This document shows positions 1 to 7,449 of a DNA stretch of 30,365 bases, piece after piece (position 1 is the stretch's first letter; each line of letters opens with the position of its first letter). Origin of the DNA: CAYWFP01 sp964457365 (GTDB taxonomy: Bacteria; Planctomycetota; SZUA-567); contig CAYWFP010000048.1 of assembly GCA_964457365.1 (NCBI GenBank), forward strand, positions 1 to 30,365. The letters run 5' to 3'. The notes under the pieces are model-generated. The model was not told where the DNA came from. It ran no database searches and saw only the letters and a list, made by a program, of their open reading frames with translations. Both the position numbers and the translations under genes were made by a program.

Positions 1-232
1 TGCGCGCCGCGCGGATGAGGATGTCCTGCAGCGTGTTGTTGAGCGCGTGCCCCATATGCAGGATCCCGGTCACGTTCGGCGGCGGGATGACGATCGTATA
101 GGGGCGTTTCTCCTCGCTCGGCTCGGTGTCGAAACAGCCGTTCTCTTCCCAGGCCCGGTACCATGTCTCTTCGACCGCCTGTGGATTGTATTTCTTCGGC
201 AGATTCTCGACCGCGTCCTCTCGTTCGCTCAT
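1..232 (-). CDS. valS: Valyl-tRNA synthetase, N-terminal part (runs off the window)
   Basis: The first 77 codons of a class I aminoacyl-tRNA synthetase that charges tRNA-Val in the cytoplasm. The N-terminus has the family pattern: LPKKYNP, then E-W-YRAWEENGCF, then PPPNVTGILHMGHALN. HMGH is the HIGH-type ATP-binding signature, and PPPNVTG followed by HALNNTLQD is typical of ValS. The gene continues beyond base 1, so KMSKS and the C-terminal parts cannot be checked. Its ATG shares four bases (ATGA) with the stop codon of cimA, so the two are probably translationally coupled and co-transcribed. Pairing valine charging with branched-chain amino acid synthesis makes regulatory sense. The family call is near certain; the start is fixed by the overlap. 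Confidence 0.95.
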   Translation of the reverse strand, partial: MSEREDAVENLPKKYNPQAVEETWYRAWEENGCFDTEPSEEKRPYTIVIPPPNVTGILHMGHALNNTLQDILIRAAR

Positions 233-1827
233 ACCCTCGCCCCTTTCGTTTTGCCGTGAGCGACCTTTCTGTGCCTCAGCAACATGTAGCGGAAGCTGTC
301 CACGAGCGCGTGGAAACTCGCCTCGATGATGTTCTCGGAGACGCCGACGGTGCCCCATAGATCCTTGCCGTCTCCCGACTCGATGACGACGCGCACCTTC
401 GCGGCGGTCGCGGCCTGCGCGTCGACGATATGGACCTTATAATCGATCAGGCGCAAGCGCTCAAGGATCGGATAGACCGGAAGCAGCGCCTTGTTGAGCG
501 CCCGCCCGAGCGCGTCGACCGGGCCATGGTCGCCCTCGGCCACCTCGTGGAATCGCTTCTCGCCGACGCGCACCTTGACCGTCGCCTCCGACTGGCGCCG
601 CAGCGCGTCCTCGACCTCGCTCATAACGCGGTAGGCCTCGACCTCGAAGAACTCCTCGCCGTCCTCCATGATTTCGGCGACCAGCAGGTCGAAGCTGCCA
701 TCGGCGTTCTCGAAGGCGTAGCCGCGGTTCTCCAGTTCCATGATCCGCTTCAGTACCGCCTTCATCCGCTGCGGGTGCGCCTTCAGGTCATACTTGGCGC
801 GCGCGACGAGGTTGCTGCGCCCGGAGAGCTCGCTCACCAGGATGCGGCGCTCGTTACCGACGGTCTCGGGTCGGACGTGCTCGTAGGTCATTTCGTTGCG
901 GGCCATGGCCGAGACGTGGATGCCGCCCTTGTGCGCGAAGGCGCTGCGCCCGACGAAGGGCTGGTTGTCGCGCGGCGGGACATTGGCGATCTCGTAGACG
1001 AAACGACTGACCTCGGTCAGGCGCTTGAGGTTCTTCTTTCCGATCGACATGCGCTTCATCTTCAACTCCAACGTCGGCAGCACCTGCGCCAGGTCGGCGT
1101 TGCCCACGCGTTCGCCGAAACCGTTGATCGTCCCCTGCACCTGGACCGCGCCCGCCTGCACCGCCTCGACGGAATTGGCCACCGCCATGCCGCCGTCGTT
1201 GTGGGTGTGGATGCCGACGTCCACGCCGGGGAACATCTCCACAACCTGCTTGGTCAACTCGCGTATGCGGTCGGGAAGCATGCCGCCGTTGGTATCGCAG
1301 AGGATCAGCGCCTCGGCGCCGGCCTCGGCCGCGGCGGCCAGCGTCTGCAACGCGTACTCGGGGTTGGCGTTGTAGCCGTCGAAGAAGTGCTCGGCGTCAT
1401 AAAAGACGGTCTCGACCTTCCTCTTCAGGTACTTGACGGAAGAGGCGATCATCTCCAGGTTCGTCTCCAGCGGCACCCGCAACGCCTCGCGCACGTGCAG
1501 GTCCCACGTCTTGCCGAAGATGGTCACCACCGGCGTCTTCGCCGCGACCAGCTTCTGGATATTCGGGTCTTTCGCCGGCGTGTTTTTGGCATGCCGGGTG
1601 GAGCCAAACGCCGCTACCCGCGCGTTCTTCAACTTCAACTTCGCCGCCTTCTCGAAGTACTCCATGTCCTTCGGGTTCGAGCCGGGCCAACCGCCCTCGA
1701 TATAGTGGATGCCCAGCCGGTCGAGTTCCTCGGTCACCCGCACCTTCTCCGCGGCCGAGAAGTTCACCCCCTCGCCCTGCGATCCGTCACGCAACGTGGT
1801 ATCGTATACGGCTATCTGCTTGTTCAT
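229..1827 (-). CDS. cimA: (R)-citramalate synthase
   Basis: 532 aa, the usual length for the long CimA/2-isopropylmalate synthase-like family. It condenses pyruvate with acetyl-CoA to citramalate, the threonine-independent entry to isoleucine. The N-terminal TIM barrel begins YDTTLRDGSQGEGV, with catalytic R13 and D14. The metal-binding HTHND lies near residues 207-211, and FGERVGNADL follows as in this family. The last 120 or so residues look like the LeuA-type dimer/allosteric domain where feedback inhibitor binds. The EGGWPGSNPKD segment points to CimA rather than LeuA or homocitrate synthase. The start follows GAGGACAGGACG. Upstream is a long leader with a leader ORF and terminator, suggesting attenuation; valS overlaps downstream. 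Substrate choice is inferred from family resemblance. Confidence 0.9.
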   Translation of the reverse strand: MNKQIAVYDTTLRDGSQGEGVNFSAAEKVRVTEELDRLGIHYIEGGWPGSNPKDMEYFEKAAKLKLKNARVAAFGSTRHAKNTPAKDPNIQKLVAAKTPVVTIFGKTWDLHVREALRVPLETNLEMIASSVKYLKRKVETVFYDAEHFFDGYNANPEYALQTLAAAAEAGAEALILCDTNGGMLPDRIRELTKQVVEMFPGVDVGIHTHNDGGMAVANSVEAVQAGAVQVQGTINGFGERVGNADLAQVLPTLELKMKRMSIGKKNLKRLTEVSRFVYEIANVPPRDNQPFVGRSAFAHKGGIHVSAMARNEMTYEHVRPETVGNERRILVSELSGRSNLVARAKYDLKAHPQRMKAVLKRIMELENRGYAFENADGSFDLLVAEIMEDGEEFFEVEAYRVMSEVEDALRRQSEATVKVRVGEKRFHEVAEGDHGPVDALGRALNKALLPVYPILERLRLIDYKVHIVDAQAATAAKVRVVIESGDGKDLWGTVGVSENIIEASFHALVDSFRYMLLRHRKVAHGKTKGARV

Positions 1828-1877
1828 CGTCCTGTCCTCGTTCGGTTATTCGCCATCGTCGTCGTCATCGCGTCAAA

Positions 1878-1909
1878 GAAAAAAACCCGCCTCGAGGTCC
1901 GGGCGGGTT
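1878..1909 (-). terminator. Intrinsic terminator in the cimA leader (candidate attenuator)
   Basis: Read on the minus strand, AACCCGCC and GGCGGGTT form an 8-bp GC-rich stem with a 10-base loop, followed directly by a run of T. It lies 51 bases before the cimA ATG and downstream of the cimA promoter, so unless it is conditional it would stop cimA transcription. That position is the mark of an attenuator rather than of a gene-end terminator. Confidence 0.75.
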
Positions 1910-1998
1910 ATCAGCGGCATGCGATACGGATTTCTACAGCGCCTCTCTCCCTACCCGGTACCCGGCGGGTCGCGTAATTCGCTCGACAATCCGTACCG
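1899..1998 (-). promoter_or_regulatory. Competing RNA stems of the cimA leader
   Basis: Two mutually competing pairings can be drawn on the minus-strand RNA. Stem P1 joins 1998-1988 to 1932-1922 (11 pairs, one G-U). A candidate antiterminator joins 1958-1950 to 1907-1899 (8 of 9 pairs, one G-U), which uses the 5' arm of the terminator. Leader codons 8, 10 and 11 (Val, Ile, Val) lie on the 5' arm of P1. A ribosome stalled there would open P1 and free the antiterminator; a ribosome at the leader stop would cover it. The pairings were found by eye and not energy-evaluated. Confidence 0.45.
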
Positions 1999-2017
1999 GC
2001 GATAGGGGCAAGCTCAC
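1934..2017 (-). CDS. Putative 27-codon leader peptide of cimA-valS
   Basis: A short ORF starting GTG, preceded by GAAGGAG with a 6-base spacing to the start, a strong ribosome binding site. It begins VSLPLSPVRIVERITR and has eight Leu, Ile or Val residues after the start codon. The stop TAG is 25 bases before the terminator stem. It sits right after a near-consensus promoter and before the terminator and cimA. The natural reading is an attenuation leader sensing charged branched-chain tRNAs. It lacks a long run of one amino acid, so the case rests on layout, ribosome site and RNA pairing rather than on the peptide alone. Confidence 0.5.
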   Translation of the reverse strand: MSLPLSPVRIVERITRPAGYRVGREAL

Positions 2018-2041
2018 GACGCTCTCCTTCTGAACACAATC

Positions 2042-2070
2042 ATTTTACTCAACTTGCGCGCGGCAGTCAA
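2042..2070 (-). promoter_or_regulatory. Sigma-70 type promoter of the cimA-valS operon
   Basis: On the minus strand TTGACT (2070-2065) and TAAAAT (2047-2042) are separated by exactly 17 bases, five of six matches in each box. Predicted start of transcription is about 2035, giving a leader of roughly 200 bases before cimA. Confidence 0.65.
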
Positions 2071-2114
2071 TTCCTTTCTGCCGAATCCGCGATCCACCGT
2101 CACCGGAGAAAACC

Positions 2115-2143
2115 TTGCCAGCGCGGGCCCGGAGAGCTATGAT
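2115..2143 (+). promoter_or_regulatory. Sigma-70 type promoter of the TonB-like gene
   Basis: TTGCCA (2115-2120) and TATGAT (2138-2143) with a 17-base spacer. Transcription would start near 2150, about 20 bases before the ATG at 2171, which argues against longer reading-frame starts upstream. It is divergent from the cimA promoter. Confidence 0.6.
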
Positions 2144-2170
2144 GGCACTTACTGCGGGACGGACAACGCC

Positions 2171-3202
2171 ATGAATACGCTGGATGTACTGGACATCCTG
2201 TCGCTGCGGCATCCGGGGCGGGCCCGGCATCGGGCGCTACTGGCGACCGGGTTGGCGCTGATCCTGGCTCTGAGCGGTCACGCACTTCTCTTTCTGAGCT
2301 TCCACCTCTGGGCCGCGCTCGCGCCGGCCGGACGCCTGTCGCGGCAGGCACCGAAACAGGAAAAGGCGGACGAACCGAGTTTCATCCTCGTTCCCGACGA
2401 GGAAGACGACCCGGAGCGACCGGAGAATCCGGTGGCCGAGGCGGCGTTCCGGCGTCGCGCGCGGCAGGCCGATCCGATCGAGAAGCTGCCCAAGGGCTCG
2501 CCGACGTCCAAGGGGCGCAGCCCGGTCCTGCACCCCACGCCTCCCTCGCCCGCGTCCGCGGCCGGCATCCCGCGCCCCCCCGCGCCGCGCCTGCAACGCG
2601 CCCGGCCACAACCACAGAAGCAGCCCCAACCGCGCAAGCAGACGAAGCAGGAATCGAAACCCTCGCCGATCGAGCCGCCCGAACGCGGCCTCGCGGAAAA
2701 ACTCCGCGCCTTCGCGCCCGATATCGAGCCGCAGCCCGAAGATGCTTCCGCCCGGCCCTCTCCGCAACGGCGCGCGCCGCCGCCGGTCAAGCGCGTGGGA
2801 TCCAAAAGCAGCACGCCCAGCCCCATGAGCAAGCGCAATCGCACCAGCGCCCGCTTGAAAGGCAATCGGTCTTTCGACGTGTTGAAGGCCCGTTACGGCA
2901 TGTACATGAATGAAGTGCTCCGGCGCCTGCAGCAAGCGGTGGCGATCGAGAAACAGGTCGCCCCGATGACCTTCGACCAGGGCATTGTCGTCGTCACCTT
3001 CCGCATCAGTCCCGAAGGCCGCGTCGAGGACATCACCGTGGTCGAATCCGATCCGCCGGACATGACCACCGAGCGCGTTATCGCCCGGGAGGTGCTCGAG
3101 ATCGTGCAGAAAGGCGAGCCGCTGCCGAAGCCGACCGAGAAGATGCTGGCCGATCCGGAGTTCCGAAAGATCGAGATCGGCATTTTCTTCGTCCCGTATT
3201 GA
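2171..3202 (+). CDS. TonB-like energy transducer / TonB C-terminal domain protein
   Basis: 343 aa. Residues about 22-44 form a single N-terminal membrane anchor with positive residues before it. A long proline-, basic- and acidic-rich linker follows (about 60-240), able to span the periplasm. The last 100 residues resemble the TonB/TolA C-terminal fold: YMNEVLRRLQQAV, then VVVTFRISPEGRVEDITVVES, matching the 'F.i..dG.v..v.v..SS' pattern of TonB. Such proteins link inner-membrane energy to outer-membrane transporters. No exbB, exbD or TonB-dependent receptor is in the window, so the partner is unknown; a TolA-like role is possible. The ATG at 2171 is chosen because of the promoter at 2115-2143. 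The gene converges on the FapA-receiver gene 14 bases downstream with no visible terminator. Confidence 0.7.
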   Translation: MNTLDVLDILSLRHPGRARHRALLATGLALILALSGHALLFLSFHLWAALAPAGRLSRQAPKQEKADEPSFILVPDEEDDPERPENPVAEAAFRRRARQADPIEKLPKGSPTSKGRSPVLHPTPPSPASAAGIPRPPAPRLQRARPQPQKQPQPRKQTKQESKPSPIEPPERGLAEKLRAFAPDIEPQPEDASARPSPQRRAPPPVKRVGSKSSTPSPMSKRNRTSARLKGNRSFDVLKARYGMYMNEVLRRLQQAVAIEKQVAPMTFDQGIVVVTFRISPEGRVEDITVVESDPPDMTTERVIAREVLEIVQKGEPLPKPTEKMLADPEFRKIEIGIFFVPY

Positions 3203-3216
3203 GCGGACAGGCGCAG

Positions 3217-5187
3217 TCACCCCTCCCCGTCCGTCTCGTCGGTACCACCGCGGATCTCGACAATTTTCTGGACCAGTTCTTCAAGTTTGAAGGGCTTGAC
3301 GATATAACCGTTGGCACCGGCCTGCACCGCCTCGAGAATATCGCGCTTCTCCTTCTTCGCCGTGCAGATCAGGACCGGCGTCCGGGCTAGGCGCTTGTCC
3401 TTGCGGATCGAGCGCAGCACGTCCAACCCGCTGACGCGCGGCATGCTGATATCGAGCACGCAGCAGTCGAACCGATCCTCCATGATGGCACTCAAAGCCT
3501 CGTAGCCGTCCTTGACACCGACGACGCTGTAGCCCTGCTTGGCCAAGGTGTTGCAGATGAGCATGCGCATGTTTGTCTGATCCTCGGCGACAAGGATCCG
3601 CCCCTCGGAATGGTCGAACGCATGCGGATCGAAGTCGGCGTAGAGTTCCTCTACCTCCTTGAGCGTCCACAGTTTCCTGCCATCGATAGAGTTCGATACC
3701 GCTGTCGATTCGAAGCCTGAGTCGCCCTTGTCGCGCCCGTCCCAGATCTCCTTGAGGCGCAGCGTCGAGTCCATCTGCACCGTCCGCCACACCATGTCGG
3801 GAAACGCCGAGAGCGGACCGCGGAGCTGGTCCTTCATCTCCTTTTCGTATCGCCCGGTCACCAGGATCACTCCGGCGTAAAGCTGGCGTTCGACCGAAAC
3901 GCAGGCAATGGCCTTGGCGCGAAACTCCCGGGCCATCTCGCCGGTCTCTTTCTCAAGCTTCCCGATACGCTTCTCCTGGTCGCGTACCGTCTCCATCGAG
4001 GCCTTGGCGCGCTTGACCAGCGCCGACTCGGGCGGGGTCTTGCACTCCTGTTGCTCGATCAGCCACTCGCCCAACCACAGCAGAAGCTTCTGTTGCCCCT
4101 CCTGCAGACGAACCAGCTCCAGGTTCAACGAGCGCATCTTTTCGTAGACGTTGTAATGCAATCCCGCGGCCACCACTGTTTTGACACCCAGTTCGCTCCC
4201 GGCGTTCTGCGTCAGAATCCCCTGCAACGCGACAACTTCGCTACCGACGATGGTGCCACGCTGAACGATGAGGCGGCCGAGAGTGAAGACGCGGGAGTTG
4301 ACGATCTCACGCTCAATGGTCACGTCGCCCTCGCAGATCACGTCCGCCTCGTTGAGAAAACGCGCGCTCAACTTGCCCTTGGCGCGAATACGCCCCTTGC
4401 CCTTGCCGGTGACGCCGCCGTGGATGCGGATGTCCCGGCCCGAAGTCAACAGGCACGCCTCGGCGGTGCCACCGATGTCGATATCCTCCTCGGCTACAAC
4501 CTGGAACTCGTCGAGGACGTCGCGGCGAATCTCGACCTTACCGATGAAGCGAATGTTCCCGTGGCCGAAGTCGACGTTTTCGCGTACCTCGTAGACCGGG
4601 TTGACCGAGAGCTTGCCTTCCTGGAAGATCACGCAGCCATAACTCGTGGCAAAGAACTCGTGGCTGTCCTTGTCGTAGCGGACGTTGAGGCCGGGCTTGA
4701 TCGCGATATCATCCACCGAGGGCGGCGGAATCACCTTGCCGGTCACGTCGACGCCGCCGACTCCCTGGCGCGCGGGGACGTAACTGGCGATTCGGTCACT
4801 CTCCTGTACATTGTCGAAGTGGCGCATCTCGCGGAAGTCGACGTTCTCGACACTATCTTCCAACTGCGTCTTTCCACCGCCGACAGGCTGTTTCTGGAAG
4901 TCCAGATGCGCGTCCTCGCCTTCTTCCGGCGGCGTGCCTTCGGCCACCTTGATCATCTCGACCGGCAGGTTCTCCGCCACCAGCAACGCGATCTTGTCCA
5001 GGTTCTCGCCCAGCAGGCCGTGGTTGATCTCGGCACGCTCGAGCATCTCCTTGAGCATCTGACTGGTCAGCCCCTCGGGGGCGCTGTGACAAGACAGGTA
5101 CGCGTTCATCCCTTCCAGGTCCACGAAGAGCGTATAGACGCCACGGGCGTCCTTGAGGGTTCGGCGGCGCATCTGGTCTTTCTTCAT
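3217..5187 (-). CDS. FapA (DUF342)-type polymer-helix protein fused to a receiver domain
   Basis: 656 aa from the ATG at 5187; a TTG at 5211 and an ATG at 5172 are alternative starts and none has a strong ribosome site. The middle (about 140-370) has the glycine- and valine-rich beta-helix repeats of FapA/DUF342: VDVTGKVIPPP, a 'KPGLNVRYD' segment, then DIDIGGTAEACLLTSGRDIRIHGGV-like repeats (quoted in part) and ICEGDVTIEREI. A charged helical region (about 375-440) resembles the FapA coiled coil. The C-terminal 120 residues are a complete receiver: RILVAEDQ, phospho-acceptor Asp in CCVLDISMP, Thr in LICTAK, and Lys in IVKPF. In Vibrio, FapA-type proteins affect flagellar assembly and polar localisation, but no flagellar gene is here. 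The fusion is odd and suggests phosphorylation-controlled localisation or assembly. Confidence 0.8.
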   Translation of the reverse strand: MKKDQMRRRTLKDARGVYTLFVDLEGMNAYLSCHSAPEGLTSQMLKEMLERAEINHGLLGENLDKIALLVAENLPVEMIKVAEGTPPEEGEDAHLDFQKQPVGGGKTQLEDSVENVDFREMRHFDNVQESDRIASYVPARQGVGGVDVTGKVIPPPSVDDIAIKPGLNVRYDKDSHEFFATSYGCVIFQEGKLSVNPVYEVRENVDFGHGNIRFIGKVEIRRDVLDEFQVVAEEDIDIGGTAEACLLTSGRDIRIHGGVTGKGKGRIRAKGKLSARFLNEADVICEGDVTIEREIVNSRVFTLGRLIVQRGTIVGSEVVALQGILTQNAGSELGVKTVVAAGLHYNVYEKMRSLNLELVRLQEGQQKLLLWLGEWLIEQQECKTPPESALVKRAKASMETVRDQEKRIGKLEKETGEMAREFRAKAIACVSVERQLYAGVILVTGRYEKEMKDQLRGPLSAFPDMVWRTVQMDSTLRLKEIWDGRDKGDSGFESTAVSNSIDGRKLWTLKEVEELYADFDPHAFDHSEGRILVAEDQTNMRMLICNTLAKQGYSVVGVKDGYEALSAIMEDRFDCCVLDISMPRVSGLDVLRSIRKDKRLARTPVLICTAKKEKRDILEAVQAGANGYIVKPFKLEELVQKIVEIRGGTDETDGEG

Positions 5188-5257
5188 ACGCGTTCCAGGA
5201 AACGGCGACAATCGGATTCCGGCGGCATAACTTCAATTCATACCGGCGTCTACAGGG

Positions 5258-5286
5258 AATATAGGCTACGTTTCACTCTTCGTCGA
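5258..5286 (-). promoter_or_regulatory. Weak candidate promoter for the FapA-receiver gene
   Basis: Minus strand TCGACG (5286-5281) and TATATT (5263-5258) with a 17-base spacer. The -10 box is good and the -35 box matches only four of six positions. Confidence 0.3.
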
Positions 5287-5465
5287 GAATCCGCTGCCAA
5301 ATCAGGCTTTTACGTCTTTCCTGTCGCAAATCCACGACTACGTTTTTCCTCTTGTCCAGGTGAAATTCGTTAAGTATAAAGGCTCCATCCCGGGACAAAC
5401 GGGAAAGGCGAGAAGGCGCTGAGTGTCACGTTCGGTCTTTGTGAGGAATTCCTCCGACAAAACGG

Positions 5466-5493
5466 TCGACTTTTCCCTTTTTGCTGCTATGAT
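5466..5493 (+). promoter_or_regulatory. Candidate promoter for the CheY-like gene
   Basis: TCGACT (5466-5471), 16-base spacer, TATGAT (5488-5493). Transcription would start near 5500, about 85 bases before the chosen ATG. Confidence 0.4.
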
Positions 5494-5584
5494 GGCCCTG
5501 CATCGTCATAGATGTATTTTCGACAAACGTTGAGCGGAATCGGTAGTTCGATTTTCTCTTCGCTCGTGAATGAAGGAGATGTCG

Positions 5585-6004
5585 ATGCGCGTCCTGGTCG
5601 TCGATGACTGTTTCTTTACCCGCGTCAAACTGAAGAACATGCTCTGCCCCTACGGCGACTGCGACGGTTCGCCCAACGGCGAGGTAGCGCTGCGCCTCTT
5701 CGAACAGGCGCATAACGAATGCGTTCCGTACGAGCTCATCACCATGGATCTGGATCTGCCCGGAATGAAAGGAATCGACGTGGTTTCCCGGATGCGGCTT
5801 TGGGAACGCGAACGCGAAGTGCCTGCCGCGGCGCGCGTTATCATGATCAGCAGCTCAGACGAACCGAAATCGATCCTCGCTTCGCTCGGTAACGGTTGCG
5901 AATGGTTCCTGCTCAAACCGGTGAAGCAGGAGAAACTGGAGGAAGCGCTTGCGCAACTGCAGATCCCGCGCGTAAATGCCGAAGCGGCGAAGGAGACAGC
6001 GTAA
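5585..6004 (+). CDS. CheY-like single-domain response regulator
   Basis: 139 aa consisting of one receiver domain and a short tail. Start at 5585 because AAGGAG lies 6 bases upstream; two in-frame ATGs just before (5570, 5579) overlap that ribosome site. Key residues are present: acidic pair D7-D8, probable phospho-acceptor D55 in ITMDLDLPGMKG, S90 in MISSSD and K111 in LLKPVK. No output domain, so it should act by protein contact, as in CheY or phosphorelay proteins. No histidine kinase is nearby. It is divergent from the FapA-receiver gene, so the two may respond to one signal, but this is inferred from position only. Family call is firm; partner unknown. Confidence 0.88.
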   Translation: MRVLVVDDCFFTRVKLKNMLCPYGDCDGSPNGEVALRLFEQAHNECVPYELITMDLDLPGMKGIDVVSRMRLWEREREVPAAARVIMISSSDEPKSILASLGNGCEWFLLKPVKQEKLEEALAQLQIPRVNAEAAKETA

Positions 6005-6027
6005 CGCCGGCACAAAACCCAGACCAT

Positions 6028-6456
6028 TCATAATCGCAACATCATGGCGATGTGATCGATCCCCGCCTCCTGAAACACCCCGCCTTCGGTAACAAACCCG
6101 AACGTGCCGTAAAACTGTTCCAAATGCACCTGCGCATGCAAGCGACACGCAATGCAGTCGAGCTCATTCGCCGTAGCGATCATGAATCTTGTCAACGCTT
6201 TGCCGAACCCCCGCCCGCGCCATTTCGGGCGAACCGCGATCCGTTCGAGCTTGGCCATCTTGTCGAGGATGCGGATACGCCCGGCCGCGACCGGCTCGTC
6301 CCCGACGCGCCCGAGAATATGCAGTGCCGACATATCGTATGCGTCGCGCTCAACCGTGTAGGGAATGCCCTGCCCTTCGCAGAAGACGATGCCGCGAATG
6401 ACGAGAATCTGCAGCCACTCCTCCGGCGTCCGGGCGATGCAAAGCGCCAGGGACAT
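6028..6456 (-). CDS. GNAT-family N-acetyltransferase
   Basis: 142 aa from the ATG at 6456, which has GCAGGAG 8 bases upstream; the frame extends to 6489 but without a ribosome site and into the upstream terminator. The acetyl-CoA binding motif A is clear: LERIAVRPKWRGRGFGKALTRFM (abridged: RGRGFGKAL), preceded by PVAAGRIRIL. The C-terminal QFYGTFGFVTEGGVFQEAG matches the GNAT motif B region. Overall it resembles the ElaA/YjcF-like GNAT subgroup ('VF..EQG.p...E.D..D..A.H'): here VFCEGQGIPYTVERDAYD. Substrate is unknown. It lies downstream of the HU-family gene on the same strand, but a terminator separates them. Confidence 0.85.
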   Translation of the reverse strand: MSLALCIARTPEEWLQILVIRGIVFCEGQGIPYTVERDAYDMSALHILGRVGDEPVAAGRIRILDKMAKLERIAVRPKWRGRGFGKALTRFMIATANELDCIACRLHAQVHLEQFYGTFGFVTEGGVFQEAGIDHIAMMLRL

Positions 6457-6490
6457 GGAAGCGCTCTCCTGCTTATGGTACGAAAACATG

Positions 6491-6518
6491 AAAAACAGCC
6501 GCTGACGCTGGCGGCTGT
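6491..6518 (-). terminator. Intrinsic terminator after the HU-family gene
   Basis: On the minus strand ACAGCCGC and GCGGCTGT make an 8-bp stem with an 8-base loop, followed by five T. It lies 29 bases after the HU-family stop codon and before the GNAT gene. Confidence 0.8.
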
Positions 6519-6546
6519 CGGTTGACGAAATCGATAAGCGTGTTCA

Positions 6547-6927
6547 CTACTCCGCCGGATTGGTCCCCGGTACCGGCGGTTGCTGTTGCATATTCTGCGA
6601 GGGCTGCTGTGCCGGGGTTTCCGCGCTCTTCTGCGCGCCCGGCTCCACTTCGGGGCCGTAGATCCGCTCTTCCATCAATTTGCCGGGCTTGAACGTCACA
6701 ACCTTGCGTTCGGGAACCATAACCTCCTGTCCCGTCCGCGGGTTGCGCGCTTTTCTCGGCTTACGGGTGCGCACCTCGAAAACGCCGAAATTGCGCAATT
6801 CCAGCCGCTGCTCGGTCGCGAGAACATCGATGATCCCGTCGAGCGTCATCTGTACGATTCGTTTGATATCGGTCTGCCGCATGCCCATTTCCTTGGCAAT
6901 TTGCAGCACCATGTCGTTTTTAGTCAC
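6547..6927 (-). CDS. HU/IHF-family DNA-binding protein with Pro/Gln-rich tail
   Basis: 126 aa; the first 90 residues are a complete HU/IHF fold. MTKNDMVLQIAKEMG starts the helical dimer part, LELRNFGVFEVRTRKPRKARNPRTG (abridged) gives the GxF turn and basic arms, with the intercalating-type NPRTGQ, and VTFKPGKLMEERI ends the core. Bacterial HU usually stops near 90; here about 36 residues rich in Pro and Gln follow (AQQPSQNMQQQPPVPG). It compacts DNA and supports replication, transcription and recombination. It starts with GTG at 6927, 7 bases after GGGAGAG. A candidate promoter lies at 7054-7082, and a terminator follows the gene, so it is probably a single-gene unit. The function of the tail is unknown. 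Confidence 0.92.
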   Translation of the reverse strand: MTKNDMVLQIAKEMGMRQTDIKRIVQMTLDGIIDVLATEQRLELRNFGVFEVRTRKPRKARNPRTGQEVMVPERKVVTFKPGKLMEERIYGPEVEPGAQKSAETPAQQPSQNMQQQPPVPGTNPAE

Positions 6928-7053
6928 GGACCCACTCTCCCTTACCGATTCGTGTAGCCAAGCTTGCCCACAGCCGGTCTCTCCCGGCGTCGAGACTCCC
7001 CCTTTGAGCTTGCATCCGCAGGAATCGATTCAACCTCTACGAATACAACATCT

Positions 7054-7082
7054 TAAAATAAATGGATTTGTAGTGCAGTCAA
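7054..7082 (-). promoter_or_regulatory. Candidate promoter of the HU-family gene
   Basis: Minus strand TTGACT (7082-7077) followed after 16-17 bases by an AT-rich -10 region, TATTTT or ATTTTA. It gives a leader of about 120 bases. The -35 box is good; the -10 box is ambiguous. Confidence 0.4.
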
Positions 7083-7449
7083 GCGGAAAAAACACGACTT
7101 TTTTTTCGCCATCGAGGCATGTCCCGCCAACTGCATAATCCGCCCATTTTTCTGCAACACGTTAACAAATAAATATTTGCAGATAATCTTTCGCTTATTT
7201 AATGCATCCTGCGCGTTTCCTGCGCCCCAAGCGCCATATCCGAATAGCGCCTGCACGGAACGGAAGCTGGCCAAGTTGTTGCCCTCTATCGGGTTGTCAC
7301 TCGTCTGCAATACCTGCTATGTCGTCGAGAACGCCGAACCGCTGCCTCGACGCAGCGATATCCCAATGGTGAAAGGGTCTGCAAATAGAGTCTCGAATCA
7401 AAAAAACATGCGGGGGCGATTCGCAGCGCCCCGACTTGACAAGCGGTTA

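Larger units (their letters stand above)
5188..5584 (+). other. Divergent intergenic region, FapA-receiver / CheY-like
   Basis: 397 bases with no credible gene. It holds weak candidate promoters for both flanking genes (listed separately) and is more AT-rich than the coding DNA around it. No tRNA, riboswitch or long repeat was seen. Confidence 0.6.

Noticed and set aside
1940..1975. Possible T-box motif in the cimA leader (GGUACCG within GGGUACCGGG).
   Set aside because: The required UGG bulge is missing and the element does not overlap the 5' arm of the terminator as a T-box antiterminator should.
430..1977. Long plus-strand open frame opposite cimA (515 codons).
   Set aside because: Shadow of the high-GC cimA gene; composition is Leu/Arg/Val/His-rich with no family signature. 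The same applies to 4051-5373, 22100-23830 and 23722-26142 on the plus strand and 16069-17247, 18459-19604 and 19644-20759 on the minus strand.
7400..7432. GC hairpin next to seven A, terminator-like on the minus strand.
   Set aside because: Stem is only six base pairs, the T-run starts six bases after it and no minus-strand gene ends there.
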